Shown in pieces: positions 32,212 through 40,349 of a stretch of DNA of 42,663 nucleotides. This DNA comes from CAUZFZ01 sp963579025. Lineage in GTDB: Bacteria; Planctomycetota; Planctomycetia; Planctomycetales; Planctomycetaceae. The stretch is taken from positions 1 to 42,663 of the forward strand of contig CAUZFZ010000088.1 in NCBI GenBank assembly GCA_963579025.1. The letters run 5' to 3'. Each line of letters starts with the position of its first letter. The stretch's first letter is position 1. Both the position numbers and the translations under genes were made by a program. Under the pieces are notes generated by a model. The model saw only the letters and a program-made list of their open reading frames with translations, ran no database searches and was not told where the DNA came from.

Positions 32212-33564
32212 ATGACTACCGCGACCGCCGCTGCCCTGCCGTACAAAGTCAAAGATATTGGTCTCGCCGAATTCGGTCGTAAGGAAATCGAACTGGCCGA
32301 GAAGGAAATGCCGGGGCTGATGTCTCTGCGAGACAAATACGGTGCAGATCAGCCACTGGCTGGTGCCCGCATCGCCGGCTGCCTGCACATGACGATTCAG
32401 ACCGCCGTTCTGATCGAAACACTGACGGCGCTGGGTGCGACCGTCCGCTGGTCGAGCTGCAATATCTTCTCGACGCAGGACCACGCCGCTGCCGGCATCG
32501 CGGCAACGGGCGTTCCGGTCTTCGCTTGGAAGGGCGAAACCAACGAGGAATTCGACTGGTGCATCGAACAGACACTGTTCTGGGAAGACGGCCAGCCGCT
32601 GAATATGATCCTCGACGACGGCGGCGATTTGACCGCCATGGTGATCGACAGATTCCCGGAACTCGCCACCGGAATTAAGGGCATCACCGAAGAAACGACG
32701 ACCGGCGTCCTGCGTCTGTACCAGCTCCAGGCAGAAGGCAAGTTGCCTCTGCCGGCGATCAACGTCAACGACTCGGTGACCAAGAGTAAATTCGACAACC
32801 TGTACGGCTGCCGCGAATCGCTGGCCGACGGCATCAAGCGTGCGACAGACATTATGGTCGCCGGCAAGGTCGTGGTGGTGTGTGGTTACGGCGATGTTGG
32901 TAAAGGCTGCGCCGCCGCCATGAAGGGTCTGGGTGCCCGCGTGATCATTACAGAAATCGATCCGATCAACGCTCTGCAGGCCGCGATGGAAGGCTATCAG
33001 GTCACCACGCTGGAAGACGTCGCGAATGACGGTGACATCTTCGTTACAACGACCGGCAACTGTGACATCATCCGCGGCGAGCATCTGGACGCGATGAAGA
33101 ACAACGCGATCGTCTGCAACATTGGACACTTCGACGATGAGATCGACATCGCGTACCTCAACGAGCGAGCCGACGTCGAGAAGATCAACATCAAGACGGA
33201 CAACATGGAAGGCGGGCCAGTCGACCGGTATCTCTATCCGGACGGCAAATCGATCATCATCCTGGCCGAAGGTCGCCTGGTGAATCTGGGCTGCGCCACC
33301 GGCCATCCGTCATTCGTGATGAGCAACAGCTTTACTAACCAGACGGTCGCGCAAATCGCCTTGTGGAACCCGAATGTGCTGGGCTTCGACGAAGACGAGT
33401 TCAAGGTCGGCGTACACATGCTGCCGAAGAAGCTGGACGAGGAAGTCGCCCGCCTGCACCTGGAGAAGCTTGGTGTGAAGCTGACCACGCTCACTCAGAA
33501 ACAATCCGACTACCTGAATGTGCCGGTCGACGGCCCGTACAAGCCGGAGCACTACCGGTATTAG
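32212..33564 (+). CDS. ahcY: S-adenosylhomocysteinase (adenosylhomocysteine hydrolase)
   Basis: A 450-residue cytoplasmic enzyme that splits S-adenosylhomocysteine reversibly into adenosine and homocysteine, relieving product inhibition of methyltransferases. Signature stretches are GCLHMTIQTAVLIETLTALG, WSSCNIFSTQDHAAAAI-like sequence, the NAD site VVVCGYGDVGKGCAA, ITEIDPINALQAAMEGYQV and GRLVNLGCATGHPSFVMS, and the C-terminal PYKPEHYRY needed for cofactor binding. The length is typical. The start at ATG 32212 has ggag six bases upstream; a GTG one codon earlier is less likely. It stands alone on the plus strand, convergent with a patatin gene. Conservation is strong and assignment is firm. 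Confidence 0.97.
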   Translation: MTTATAAALPYKVKDIGLAEFGRKEIELAEKEMPGLMSLRDKYGADQPLAGARIAGCLHMTIQTAVLIETLTALGATVRWSSCNIFSTQDHAAAGIAATGVPVFAWKGETNEEFDWCIEQTLFWEDGQPLNMILDDGGDLTAMVIDRFPELATGIKGITEETTTGVLRLYQLQAEGKLPLPAINVNDSVTKSKFDNLYGCRESLADGIKRATDIMVAGKVVVVCGYGDVGKGCAAAMKGLGARVIITEIDPINALQAAMEGYQVTTLEDVANDGDIFVTTTGNCDIIRGEHLDAMKNNAIVCNIGHFDDEIDIAYLNERADVEKINIKTDNMEGGPVDRYLYPDGKSIIILAEGRLVNLGCATGHPSFVMSNSFTNQTVAQIALWNPNVLGFDEDEFKVGVHMLPKKLDEEVARLHLEKLGVKLTTLTQKQSDYLNVPVDGPYKPEHYRY

Positions 33565-33622
33565 ATTCGGGCGTACCCGGTTTCCAGGTCAGGGCACTGT
33601 TCCCAATCGTGGCGAGTGACGT

Positions 33623-34729
33623 TCATGCTTCCGCGATGAGCTGCCTGGCGATCTTGTCGAGCAGCTTGCTGTTGCGGTCATCGTCGACCCATTCCGTTCC
33701 TGCCTCACGCAGAGCTTCCAGGTTTTCGACAGTTCCATTGTCCATGTCACGCGAGCCGCGTCCGAGGTCTGGTTCCAGTCGGTGGTACTGGTCGGACACG
33801 TTTGTGGATTCAAAAATCTGACGCAGTTGATAGTCAATCGTGTCCTGGTTCCCGGCCATCAGGATGTCGATCAGAGGAAGAATCCACTCCGCCTGCCCCC
33901 AGTCTTTGACTTCCTTGTAATTGTATGAGGCGCGTTTTTTCTGACCGCTGTCCGTGCCGAGCGAGACCATGATCATGTCTTTTGCATGAGGAAACTTGAT
34001 CCGGTCCGGGGAGAATCCGTGATGCACGCGAGCCTCGGTGTAGGCGCACATGGCGGGGTTATTGGCAAACACGCCGCCATCGATCAGCGGGTAAGTGACT
34101 TTGGCCTCTGACTTGATTCGGGCCGCCTCAAAGAACGTCGGTGCCGCGGACGTCGCGCGGGCGACATCTTTGACTCGGAAATTGCGACCAGCACCGTGCT
34201 GCACGGCGTCGTGTTGACGGAAGAAGTGTGGCTTGCGGCGGCGTACGTCATACGCGGTGATCAGGCAGGGCTTCACCAGTTCGGCAAGCATGACCTCTCC
34301 CAGAGTGTCATCCAGCGCCTCTTCGAGCTCGGCCGCGTCGTATTTCTCGTCGGTCAGTCCGCCCAGTGATCGACTCTTCTGCCAGAACGAAACGTCGAAG
34401 ATTTCATCGCCGCGTTCGAGATAGATGTCGACAGCTTCTGCCGCTGTGTATTTCGGGCGATTGCTGTCTGGTTCCGGACACAGATACGCGCAGGTCAGGA
34501 TGCCACCGGTACTCGTTCCGGCAATAAGGTCGAAATAGTCGGCAATCCGAGCATTGTCATTCTTCGACTGCTCTTTCAGCTTCTGTTCGAGCCCGACGAG
34601 AATCTGGCCCGGTAGGATTCCACGAATGCCGCCACCGTCGATCGAGAGAATGCGGATTCTTTTTCCGGAGGTCCCGGCAGCCGCTCGTTTCCGAGTGGTT
34701 CGCTTCTTCGCAACTTTCGTCTTTGCCAT
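33623..34729 (-). CDS. Patatin-like phospholipase family protein
   Basis: A 368-residue patatin-fold acyl hydrolase. After a lysine/arginine-rich tail of ~22 residues (MAKTKVAKKRTTRKRAA) comes RILSIDGGGIRGILPGQIL, with the oxyanion hole GGGIRG. The nucleophile elbow GTSTG (Ser) follows, then SAAPTFFEAA, and the catalytic Asp in LIDGGVFANNP. The protein would hydrolyse acyl esters of phospholipids using the Ser-Asp dyad. The family includes the CapV effector of CBASS defence, but no nucleotide cyclase or other defence gene is adjacent, so I read it as a stand-alone lipase. The start at 34729 fits the conserved region; the frame runs open to 34927. It is divergent from the ammonium transporter region; 34730-34953 shows no gene. 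Confidence 0.88.
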   Translation of the reverse strand: MAKTKVAKKRTTRKRAAAGTSGKRIRILSIDGGGIRGILPGQILVGLEQKLKEQSKNDNARIADYFDLIAGTSTGGILTCAYLCPEPDSNRPKYTAAEAVDIYLERGDEIFDVSFWQKSRSLGGLTDEKYDAAELEEALDDTLGEVMLAELVKPCLITAYDVRRRKPHFFRQHDAVQHGAGRNFRVKDVARATSAAPTFFEAARIKSEAKVTYPLIDGGVFANNPAMCAYTEARVHHGFSPDRIKFPHAKDMIMVSLGTDSGQKKRASYNYKEVKDWGQAEWILPLIDILMAGNQDTIDYQLRQIFESTNVSDQYHRLEPDLGRGSRDMDNGTVENLEALREAGTEWVDDDRNSKLLDKIARQLIAEA

Positions 34730-34953
34730 TGGAGGGCCCGTCCTGTTTGAATGGATACGCGGATACGTCACGAAAATCTGCCATCCAAATGAGGGTCGTG
34801 CCCCTGAATCCGCAGTGGACGCCCGGGAAAAAACTGCGGCGGTCCGATCACGCGGACAACGACGGTTGATTGCACGCTCGTGAGACCCAGGATCAGACGA
34901 CCGTGGGTGCCAGGATCGAGAACGCATCCACGAACAAAGGCGGAGCTGTTGAG

Positions 34954-35127
34954 ATGTGGCGGAAGAGTCCGAATAATCCGGCCGGGTCGGCCGTTGCCGA
35001 CGGGATCTGTCGCCAGGTTGTGCTCATCGACGGCACCGGATCAACAATTGAGGATCAGGTTGTGTCGATGCTCCGCCTTGCGGCAAATGACATCCGGGGA
35101 TCATTTGCTGTAGAGGACTCTTCATGA
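34954..35127 (+). CDS. Possible small protein (57 aa) overlapping the amt start
   Basis: This open frame reads MWRKSPNNPAGSAVADGICR, then QVVLIDGTGSTIEDQVVSML and ends FAVEDSS. It has ggag eight bases before its ATG, and its stop overlaps the ATG of the ammonium transporter gene as ATGA, the arrangement used for translational coupling. I do not recognise the product; it is not a PII protein. If it is not real, 34730-35123 is a ~390-base gene-free region with no other clear structure. Confidence 0.38.
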   Translation: MWRKSPNNPAGSAVADGICRQVVLIDGTGSTIEDQVVSMLRLAANDIRGSFAVEDSS

Positions 35128-36536
35128 AGCGCTCCATGTTGATACTTGCGGGTATCGTGGTTGTGTCTGGATTGCTGTCAGTGTTGCCCGGCCGGGCGAT
35201 TGCACAGGATGAGCCGGCCGCCGGTGACAGTGAGCCCGTCACAATGGACGAAGCTCCCCCTGGCGAGGCCGCTGCTCCGCCCGCTGATGAACCGCTCGAC
35301 GGGGCGATGATTGCCTGGATGCTGACGTCCTCGGCACTCGTCCTCATGATGACCGCGCCGGGACTTGCTTTGTTCTACGGAGGGCTGGTCCGCAAGAAGA
35401 ACATTCTGGGCGTGATGATGCAGTGTGTCTTCCTGATGGGGCTGAATACGCTGCTTTGGGGTGTCGTCGGATTCAGTCTGGCCTTCGGCGGCGACAATCC
35501 GTGGTTCGGCAACTTTGACCATGTCATGATGAAAGGTGTCATTGCCGACGGTGTGCTGCCCACATCGGTGTGGGTGAGTAAGAGCATTTTCTTCGTGTTT
35601 CAGGGCATGTTCTTCATCATCACGCCAGCTCTGATCTGCGGAGCATTCGCCGAGCGGATGAAGTTTTCGACGATGTGCGTCTTCTGCGCGTTGTGGGGAC
35701 TGTTCGTGTACTGCCCGGTCGCGCACTGGGTGTGGTCCGACGCGGGCTGGCTGTGCGAGTGGAATGCAGATGCCTTGTATCCGGCGCTCGACTTTGCCGG
35801 TGGGACCGTCGTCCATATCAGCTCCGGTGTTTCCGCATTGCTGGTCGCAATCATGATCGGGCCACGGACAGGCTTCCCCAAAGAGCCGATGCCGCCGCAC
35901 AACCTGACGTACACATGCATCGGTGCAGCCCTGCTGTGGGTGGGCTGGTTCGGATTCAACGCAGGCAGCGCCCTGAGCCCCAACGAATTTGCCGTCAATG
36001 CGTTTGTCGCGACGCACATGTGTGCGGCATGCGGCGTCCTGGGCTGGTCGGCCATTGAGTGGATTCAACATGGCAAACCAAGCATCCTGGGAGCCTGTTC
36101 CGGAGCTGTGGCGGGACTGGTCTGCATCACACCGGCCTGTGGATCCTGCACGCCGGCGTCGGCCATTATCCTGGGCCTGCTGGCCGGAGTCGTTTGCTAT
36201 TTCGCCTGTGCCAAAGTCAAAGGGGCGTTCGGATACGACGACTCCCTCGACGCGTTCGGTGTACACGGCGTGGGCGGAACACTGGGAGCTCTGCTGACGG
36301 GAGTGTTCGCCAGCTCGGCCGTCACGGGTGGTCGGTTCGGCGTTCTGGAAGGTGACATGGGAACGCTGGTCAACCAGATCGTCAGTATTCTCGCCACAAT
36401 CGCGATCGCTCTGGTGGGCACGTTTGTCATCCTGATCGTTCTGAAGTCGACCATGGGACTGAGAGTATCGACCGAAGAAGAAACTCAGGGACTGGACCTC
36501 AGCCAGCACGGCGAAGAGGGCTACATTTTCCTGTGA
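35124..36536 (+). CDS. amt: Ammonium transporter (Amt family)
   Basis: A 470-residue membrane channel for ammonium uptake. A cleavable signal (MKRSMLILAGIVVVSGLLSV, ending AIAQ) and a ~30-residue acidic Pro/Ala linker precede eleven predicted membrane spans. Family motifs are LVLMMTAPGLALFYGGLVR, FFIITPALICGAFAERMKF, DFAGGTVVHISSGVSALLVA (the Amt signature DFAGGxVVH), the pore His in DAFGVHGVGGTLGALLTGVF, and WVGWFGFNAGSAL. In many bacteria amt is paired with a PII gene; none is visible here. agagga precedes the ATG. A strong terminator follows directly, so it is the last gene of its transcript. Confidence 0.96.
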   Translation: MKRSMLILAGIVVVSGLLSVLPGRAIAQDEPAAGDSEPVTMDEAPPGEAAAPPADEPLDGAMIAWMLTSSALVLMMTAPGLALFYGGLVRKKNILGVMMQCVFLMGLNTLLWGVVGFSLAFGGDNPWFGNFDHVMMKGVIADGVLPTSVWVSKSIFFVFQGMFFIITPALICGAFAERMKFSTMCVFCALWGLFVYCPVAHWVWSDAGWLCEWNADALYPALDFAGGTVVHISSGVSALLVAIMIGPRTGFPKEPMPPHNLTYTCIGAALLWVGWFGFNAGSALSPNEFAVNAFVATHMCAACGVLGWSAIEWIQHGKPSILGACSGAVAGLVCITPACGSCTPASAIILGLLAGVVCYFACAKVKGAFGYDDSLDAFGVHGVGGTLGALLTGVFASSAVTGGRFGVLEGDMGTLVNQIVSILATIAIALVGTFVILIVLKSTMGLRVSTEEETQGLDLSQHGEEGYIFL

Positions 36537-36553
36537 TCGAGTTGCGTGTACGT

Positions 36554-36587
36554 GGCCCCGGTCGGTTAACGACCGGGGCCTTTTCTT
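36554..36587 (+). terminator. Rho-independent terminator after amt
   Basis: ggccccggtcg (36554-36564) pairs perfectly with cgaccggggcc (36570-36580) around the loop gttaa, followed by ttttctt (36581-36587). The structure begins 17 bases after the amt stop codon. The very stable eleven-pair GC-rich stem and T-run make this a textbook intrinsic terminator. Confidence 0.92.
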
Positions 36588-36677
36588 GTGTGCTCGTGAT
36601 AAGTTTCCTGTGCCGCCCGCTCGCCGCTGGTTGCAGGCCGCGAAGTCGCGCGGTTTCTGGAGTAAGAACTTCAGTCC

Positions 36678-36791
36678 ATGAGAACGCAAATGCCCGGCAA
36701 ACGCGGTGTGCCGCTGCTGGAAATCATCGTTGTCGTAATTGTGCTGATCACGCTGTGTGTGTTTGCCGCGCGGCAGTACAAGGTCGCTTGA
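36678..36791 (+). CDS. Membrane-anchor segment (37 aa) in frame with the LRR gene, ended by TGA
   Basis: From ATG 36678 the frame reads MRTQMPGKRGVPLLEIIVVV and continues IVLITLCVFAARQYKVA, a positively charged start and one membrane span resembling a prepilin-type or signal-anchor N-terminus. It stops at TGA 36789-36791. The leucine-rich-repeat ORF continues in exactly the same frame from the next codon, so the two were probably one gene for an anchored LRR protein. On its own this peptide has no evident role. A CGA-to-TGA change is the simplest explanation. Confidence 0.5.
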   Translation: MRTQMPGKRGVPLLEIIVVVIVLITLCVFAARQYKVA

Positions 36792-37886
36792 GTGAAGGCC
36801 GATGCAGTTGTGCTGGGCCAGTCATTGATCCGTTGCGCGACGTACGGCACTCGGTTCATTCATGTTGACGTCAGCTATACGGATTTTTCGGACCGTGATT
36901 TCGGCATGCTCGATCCGGTGGGACCGTTCGAGGATTTCAATGCCGGTTTCTCGTTTGTGACACCACAGGGACTGCTTCAACTGCCGTATCCGTCGGACGT
37001 TCAAGCCCTCACGCTGACGGCGATGGAGCTCGGAGACAGCGACCTCGACGTTCTCTCGCGATTTCCGAATCTCCAGAAACTCGACCTGAAGGCGACGCTG
37101 GTGACAGACGCGGGACTCCTGAAGCTGTCCCGTTTCGATCAGCTGAGATCGCTTTCGCTGCAACAATGCCGGATCACGAACAAAGGGGTGGCTCAGCTCA
37201 GGAATCTGAATCACCTGCAGACGCTCAATGTTGCATTCACCGAGGTCACAGCGGATGGGCTACGGGCCATTGATGGTTTCAAGGGCCTGACAAAGGTTGT
37301 GATGTGGCCCCGGCCGCGTCCTGCTGATTCGGAATGGCCGTTCGAAATCGAGGTCACAAGAAAACTCGCCAACCCACGAGGTATGGCAAGAAGCAAGCGG
37401 TCAGACGGACGCAAACCGTCGCAGATCTCGTGGAGTCGGCTGACTTTGCCCGAAGATGTCGTCAGGCAGTTCCCGAATCTCGCGAATGTCACGTCGAGAA
37501 CACAGCACATTTACCTGGGTGGAACACACTTCAGTGACACCGACGCTGCCGTGTTGAGCCACTTCCCACTTATGCACACGCTGAAGCTGAACGACACAAA
37601 CATTGGCGATGCGACTCTGCGTGAATTGTCTCGTCACTGGTACATGTACGATCTATCACTTGCTTCGACCAACGTCACGGACGCGGGTATGGAGGTCATC
37701 AGTCGGTTGCCACTGCTCAGCTATCTGGACGTGAGTAATACAGGCATCACTGACGCCGGCCTGTTGAAACTGCGGCGTTTACCGCAACTGACGTCGATCG
37801 ACGTGACGGGCAGCCTCGTCACCGAAAACGGCGTTGCCGGGTTGAAATCGCACTTTCCCGCCGTGAAAGTCCGGAAGCGTCCCTGA
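36792..37886 (+). CDS. Leucine-rich-repeat protein (probably once fused to the upstream anchor)
   Basis: A 364-codon frame starting at GTG immediately after a TGA. The product has planctomycete-type LRRs of ~24 residues: LQKLDLKATLVTDAGLLKLS, LRSLSLQQCRITNKGVAQLR, LQTLNVAFTEVTADGLRAI, and after a ~70-residue spacer, HTLKLNDTNIGDATLRELS, DLSLASTNVTDAGMEVISRL, LSYLDVSNTGITDAGLLKLR and LTSIDVTGSLVTENGVAGL. Such proteins usually sit at the cell envelope and bind partners. Without the upstream segment (36678-36791) it has no export signal, and GTG 36792 has no convincing Shine-Dalgarno, so it may be expressed only by readthrough or be a fresh pseudogene. It lies downstream of the amt terminator and 210 bases before the DUF47 gene, with no gene between. 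Confidence 0.75.
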   Translation: MKADAVVLGQSLIRCATYGTRFIHVDVSYTDFSDRDFGMLDPVGPFEDFNAGFSFVTPQGLLQLPYPSDVQALTLTAMELGDSDLDVLSRFPNLQKLDLKATLVTDAGLLKLSRFDQLRSLSLQQCRITNKGVAQLRNLNHLQTLNVAFTEVTADGLRAIDGFKGLTKVVMWPRPRPADSEWPFEIEVTRKLANPRGMARSKRSDGRKPSQISWSRLTLPEDVVRQFPNLANVTSRTQHIYLGGTHFSDTDAAVLSHFPLMHTLKLNDTNIGDATLRELSRHWYMYDLSLASTNVTDAGMEVISRLPLLSYLDVSNTGITDAGLLKLRRLPQLTSIDVTGSLVTENGVAGLKSHFPAVKVRKRP

Positions 37887-38096
37887 CATCCTGCCAGCGG
37901 ATGCAAACCCATCTCCCGCACGCCGGGAATCCGGTTCCGAATCGTGCCCACCAGAACCCTGGAATTCCCCCTCCGGAACGCTGTCGCAACGAGCGTCCCG
38001 GTTCTAGACTCCGCGCGATGACAAGGGAGCCGTTGGCGGACCGGGATGGTTCCGGCCTGCAGGCCCAGGGCAAAGCCACTGAGATGGAGATCAGCT

Positions 38097-38771
38097 GTGA
38101 GCGCCATCGCGAAACTGTTCGGACGATCGCCGTTCAATCTACTGCAGCGGCATATGGAGCAGGCGTCAAAGTGCGTCTCGAAAATGTGTGAAGCTCTGGA
38201 CGCACTCGAAAAAAGTGAGTTCGATCGGCTTCCGGGGCTGGCAGAGGAAGTTTCCGCGCTGGAGCATCAGGCAGATCAGATTCGCGATGACATTCGGAAT
38301 CATCTGCTGCGGCGGTTCTTCATGCCCGTCGATCGAGAGCATGTCCTGCGGATTCTGTCGCAACAGGATTCCCTGGCGGACATCGCCGAAGATGTCTGCG
38401 TGCTGCTGACCATGAAGCCGATTCGCTTGCCGGACGAACTCAAGGATCCGTTTCAACGATTCCGGGAACTCAGCATCAAGTCCGTCGACCTGGCGAGTTC
38501 GATCATTGGCGAGCTGGATGAACTGGTCGAAACGGGATTCGGCGGCGTCGAAGCGGAAAAGATTCGTTCACTGACACACGAGGTCGCTTTCACGGAGCAT
38601 CAGGCGGACTTGGTGGCCCATGAACTGGTCCGCGGAATCTACGCCAGAGATACGGAAATGACGCCAGGCGAATTCCACCTGTGGATGCGACTGACGCAGA
38701 CGCTCGCCGGACTCTCGAACACCGCCGAAAACCTGGCAGACAGCATCACGATGGTGCTGAGCCTGAAGTAA
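38097..38771 (+). CDS. DUF47 family (PhoU-like) phosphate-transport accessory protein
   Basis: A 224-residue all-helical cytoplasmic protein of the DUF47/PhoU-like family that accompanies PiT phosphate transporters and probably regulates them. Family features are FGRSPFNLLQRHMEQASKC at the start, VSALEHQADQIRDDIRNHLL (E-x-x-D metal motif), FFMPVDREHVLRILSQQDSL ADIAE, a mirrored second half with EHQADLVAHELVRGIY, and the ending GLSNTAENLADSITMVLSLK. The start is GTG 38097 because tggaga lies seven bases upstream and the family begins there; the frame is open to 38046. It is 70 bases before the PiT gene on the same strand, the usual pairing. Confidence 0.92.
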   Translation: MSAIAKLFGRSPFNLLQRHMEQASKCVSKMCEALDALEKSEFDRLPGLAEEVSALEHQADQIRDDIRNHLLRRFFMPVDREHVLRILSQQDSLADIAEDVCVLLTMKPIRLPDELKDPFQRFRELSIKSVDLASSIIGELDELVETGFGGVEAEKIRSLTHEVAFTEHQADLVAHELVRGIYARDTEMTPGEFHLWMRLTQTLAGLSNTAENLADSITMVLSLK

Positions 38772-38841
38772 CACGCGCGGCGGGCGAAATACCGACCACT
38801 AACTCCTCTCGAAAATCGTACTGACCGGGAATCTGGAGCCA

Positions 38842-40314
38842 ATGACGGTTGAGACATTTCTTCTAGGCGCACTGCTGGTGTGCGGACTGTATGCCGCGTG
38901 GAACATCGGCGCGAATGACGTCGCCAACGCGATGGGGACGTCGGTCGGATCCGGCGCGTTGACATTGCGTCGTGCCGTGATTCTGGCAGCGGTCTTCGAG
39001 TTTCTTGGCGCGGTGGTGGTCGGATCAAACGTTGCCGAGACGGTCCGCAAAAAGATGTTTGACCCCGCCGACCTCATTCTGGAATACCCCGAACCCGGGC
39101 AGGCGGCGCTGGTGCTGGGGTGCGGAATGATCGCATCGCTGCTGGCCGCCGGAACGTGGTTGATGATCGCCACATGGAAAAGCTGGCCGGTCTCGACGAC
39201 TCACTCAATTGTCGGGGCCGTCGTCGGGTTTGGCTGTGTCTCCCTGGGCGTCGAACGTATCGCATGGAGCAAGGTCGGGCTGATCACCGCTGGCTGGGTG
39301 GTTTCTCCTCTGCTGTCCGGGGCTATTGCGTATTTCGTATTCACGATGGTTTTGAAAACCGTCTTCTTCAAACGGAATCCCGTCCGCGCGGCCCGGGAAG
39401 CTGCACCCTACATTGTGTTTATCGTGCTGGTCGTGTTGTGCGGTGTCACGGCGTTCAAGGGCCTGAAACCACTCTGGGGAAAATACAACATCGATCCGTT
39501 CGAACCACAGACGTTGGCCATGACCATGGGTCTGGCAATTGGTCTGGGAATTATCGGCCTGTTCGTCACCCGTTATTTGCTTCGAGACTTCGATTCATCA
39601 GTAGAGGCCAGCTCGAATCCCATGCTGCATGGAGACGTAGCCCGTTCACTGGGTAAGTCGCTGATGCATCTGAATCGGGTCCGCGCCAACACCGACGGGC
39701 CCTTGAACGACGAGGCTGCTGAACTGATCGGTCGCATAGAGGCCATGCACAGCCAGGCAGTTGCAAAAACTCGGTTCGGATCCGATTCCGAAGAATTGCG
39801 AAAGGTGGAACGAATCTTTGTCTACCTGCAGATCCTGACGGCCTGTTTCGTAGCGTTTGCTCATGGAGCAAACGATGTGGCCAACGCGATCGGCCCCTTA
39901 TCCGCCGGCTGGCAGGCCATCAGCGAGGGCACGGTTCAATTGGATTCGGGCATTCCGTTGTGGGCACTGGCACTCGGAGGGATTGGAATCGTCTCCGGCC
40001 TGGCCACATGGGGCTGGCGCGTGATCAAAACCGTTGGCGAACGAATCACGGAACTCACCCCGAGTCGTGGATTCTGCGCCGAGTTCGCCGCAGCCCTGAC
40101 GATCCTGCTCGCCTCGGTTATGCCGTTTGGTTTGCCCGTCTCGACGACTCACTGTCTCGTCGGAGCCGTTCTGGGTGTGGGGGCCGCTCGCGGAATCGGG
40201 GCGCTCAATTTGAAAACGATGCGCGACATTTTCGCCAGTTGGGCCATCACGATTCCGGCCGGGGCGCTGTTGTGCGTCTTCTTCTTCTACATCCTGAAGA
40301 TGATTGCCCTGTAA
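38842..40314 (+). CDS. pit: Inorganic phosphate transporter, PiT family
   Basis: A 490-residue membrane protein that imports phosphate, probably as a metal-phosphate complex driven by ion symport. The two inverted halves each carry GANDVANA (24-31 and ~340), and each has the partner motif WPVSTTHSIVGAVVGFG or LPVSTTHCLVGAVLGVG. About ten membrane spans flank a soluble loop (~255-325, with RDFDSSVEASSN). ggag precedes the ATG. It is downstream of the DUF47 gene and convergent with the Nudix gene. Regulation through DUF47 is inferred from family behaviour; no Pho box could be identified. Confidence 0.95.
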   Translation: MTVETFLLGALLVCGLYAAWNIGANDVANAMGTSVGSGALTLRRAVILAAVFEFLGAVVVGSNVAETVRKKMFDPADLILEYPEPGQAALVLGCGMIASLLAAGTWLMIATWKSWPVSTTHSIVGAVVGFGCVSLGVERIAWSKVGLITAGWVVSPLLSGAIAYFVFTMVLKTVFFKRNPVRAAREAAPYIVFIVLVVLCGVTAFKGLKPLWGKYNIDPFEPQTLAMTMGLAIGLGIIGLFVTRYLLRDFDSSVEASSNPMLHGDVARSLGKSLMHLNRVRANTDGPLNDEAAELIGRIEAMHSQAVAKTRFGSDSEELRKVERIFVYLQILTACFVAFAHGANDVANAIGPLSAGWQAISEGTVQLDSGIPLWALALGGIGIVSGLATWGWRVIKTVGERITELTPSRGFCAEFAAALTILLASVMPFGLPVSTTHCLVGAVLGVGAARGIGALNLKTMRDIFASWAITIPAGALLCVFFFYILKMIAL

Positions 40315-40323
40315 TCGACTTGA

Positions 40324-40349
40324 GTCAGGCTGATGCGCGTCAGGCTGAC
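40324..40349. terminator. Possible bidirectional terminator hairpin after pit
   Basis: gtcag-g-ctga (40324-40333) pairs with tcag-g-ctgac (40340-40349) around the loop tgcgcg, with one G-G mismatch. It begins ten bases after the pit stop and overlaps the last codons of the convergent Nudix gene. The trailing T-run is weak, so function is tentative. Confidence 0.35.

Noticed and set aside
32107..33306. 399-codon minus-strand ORF
   Set aside because: It is the antisense shadow of ahcY.
33623..34729. CBASS defence effector (CapV)
   Set aside because: The patatin fold fits, but no cyclic-nucleotide synthase, E1/E2/JAB or other defence gene is adjacent.
35178..36689. 503-codon minus-strand ORF
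   Set aside because: It is antisense to the ammonium transporter, with His/Gln/Arg-rich composition and no domain.
36678..36791. Selenocysteine at the LRR gene's TGA
   Set aside because: No Cys or redox fold surrounds the codon, and the following hairpin is only loosely SECIS-like, so a nonsense mutation is preferred. The observation is kept as a finding because it bears on the other TGA.
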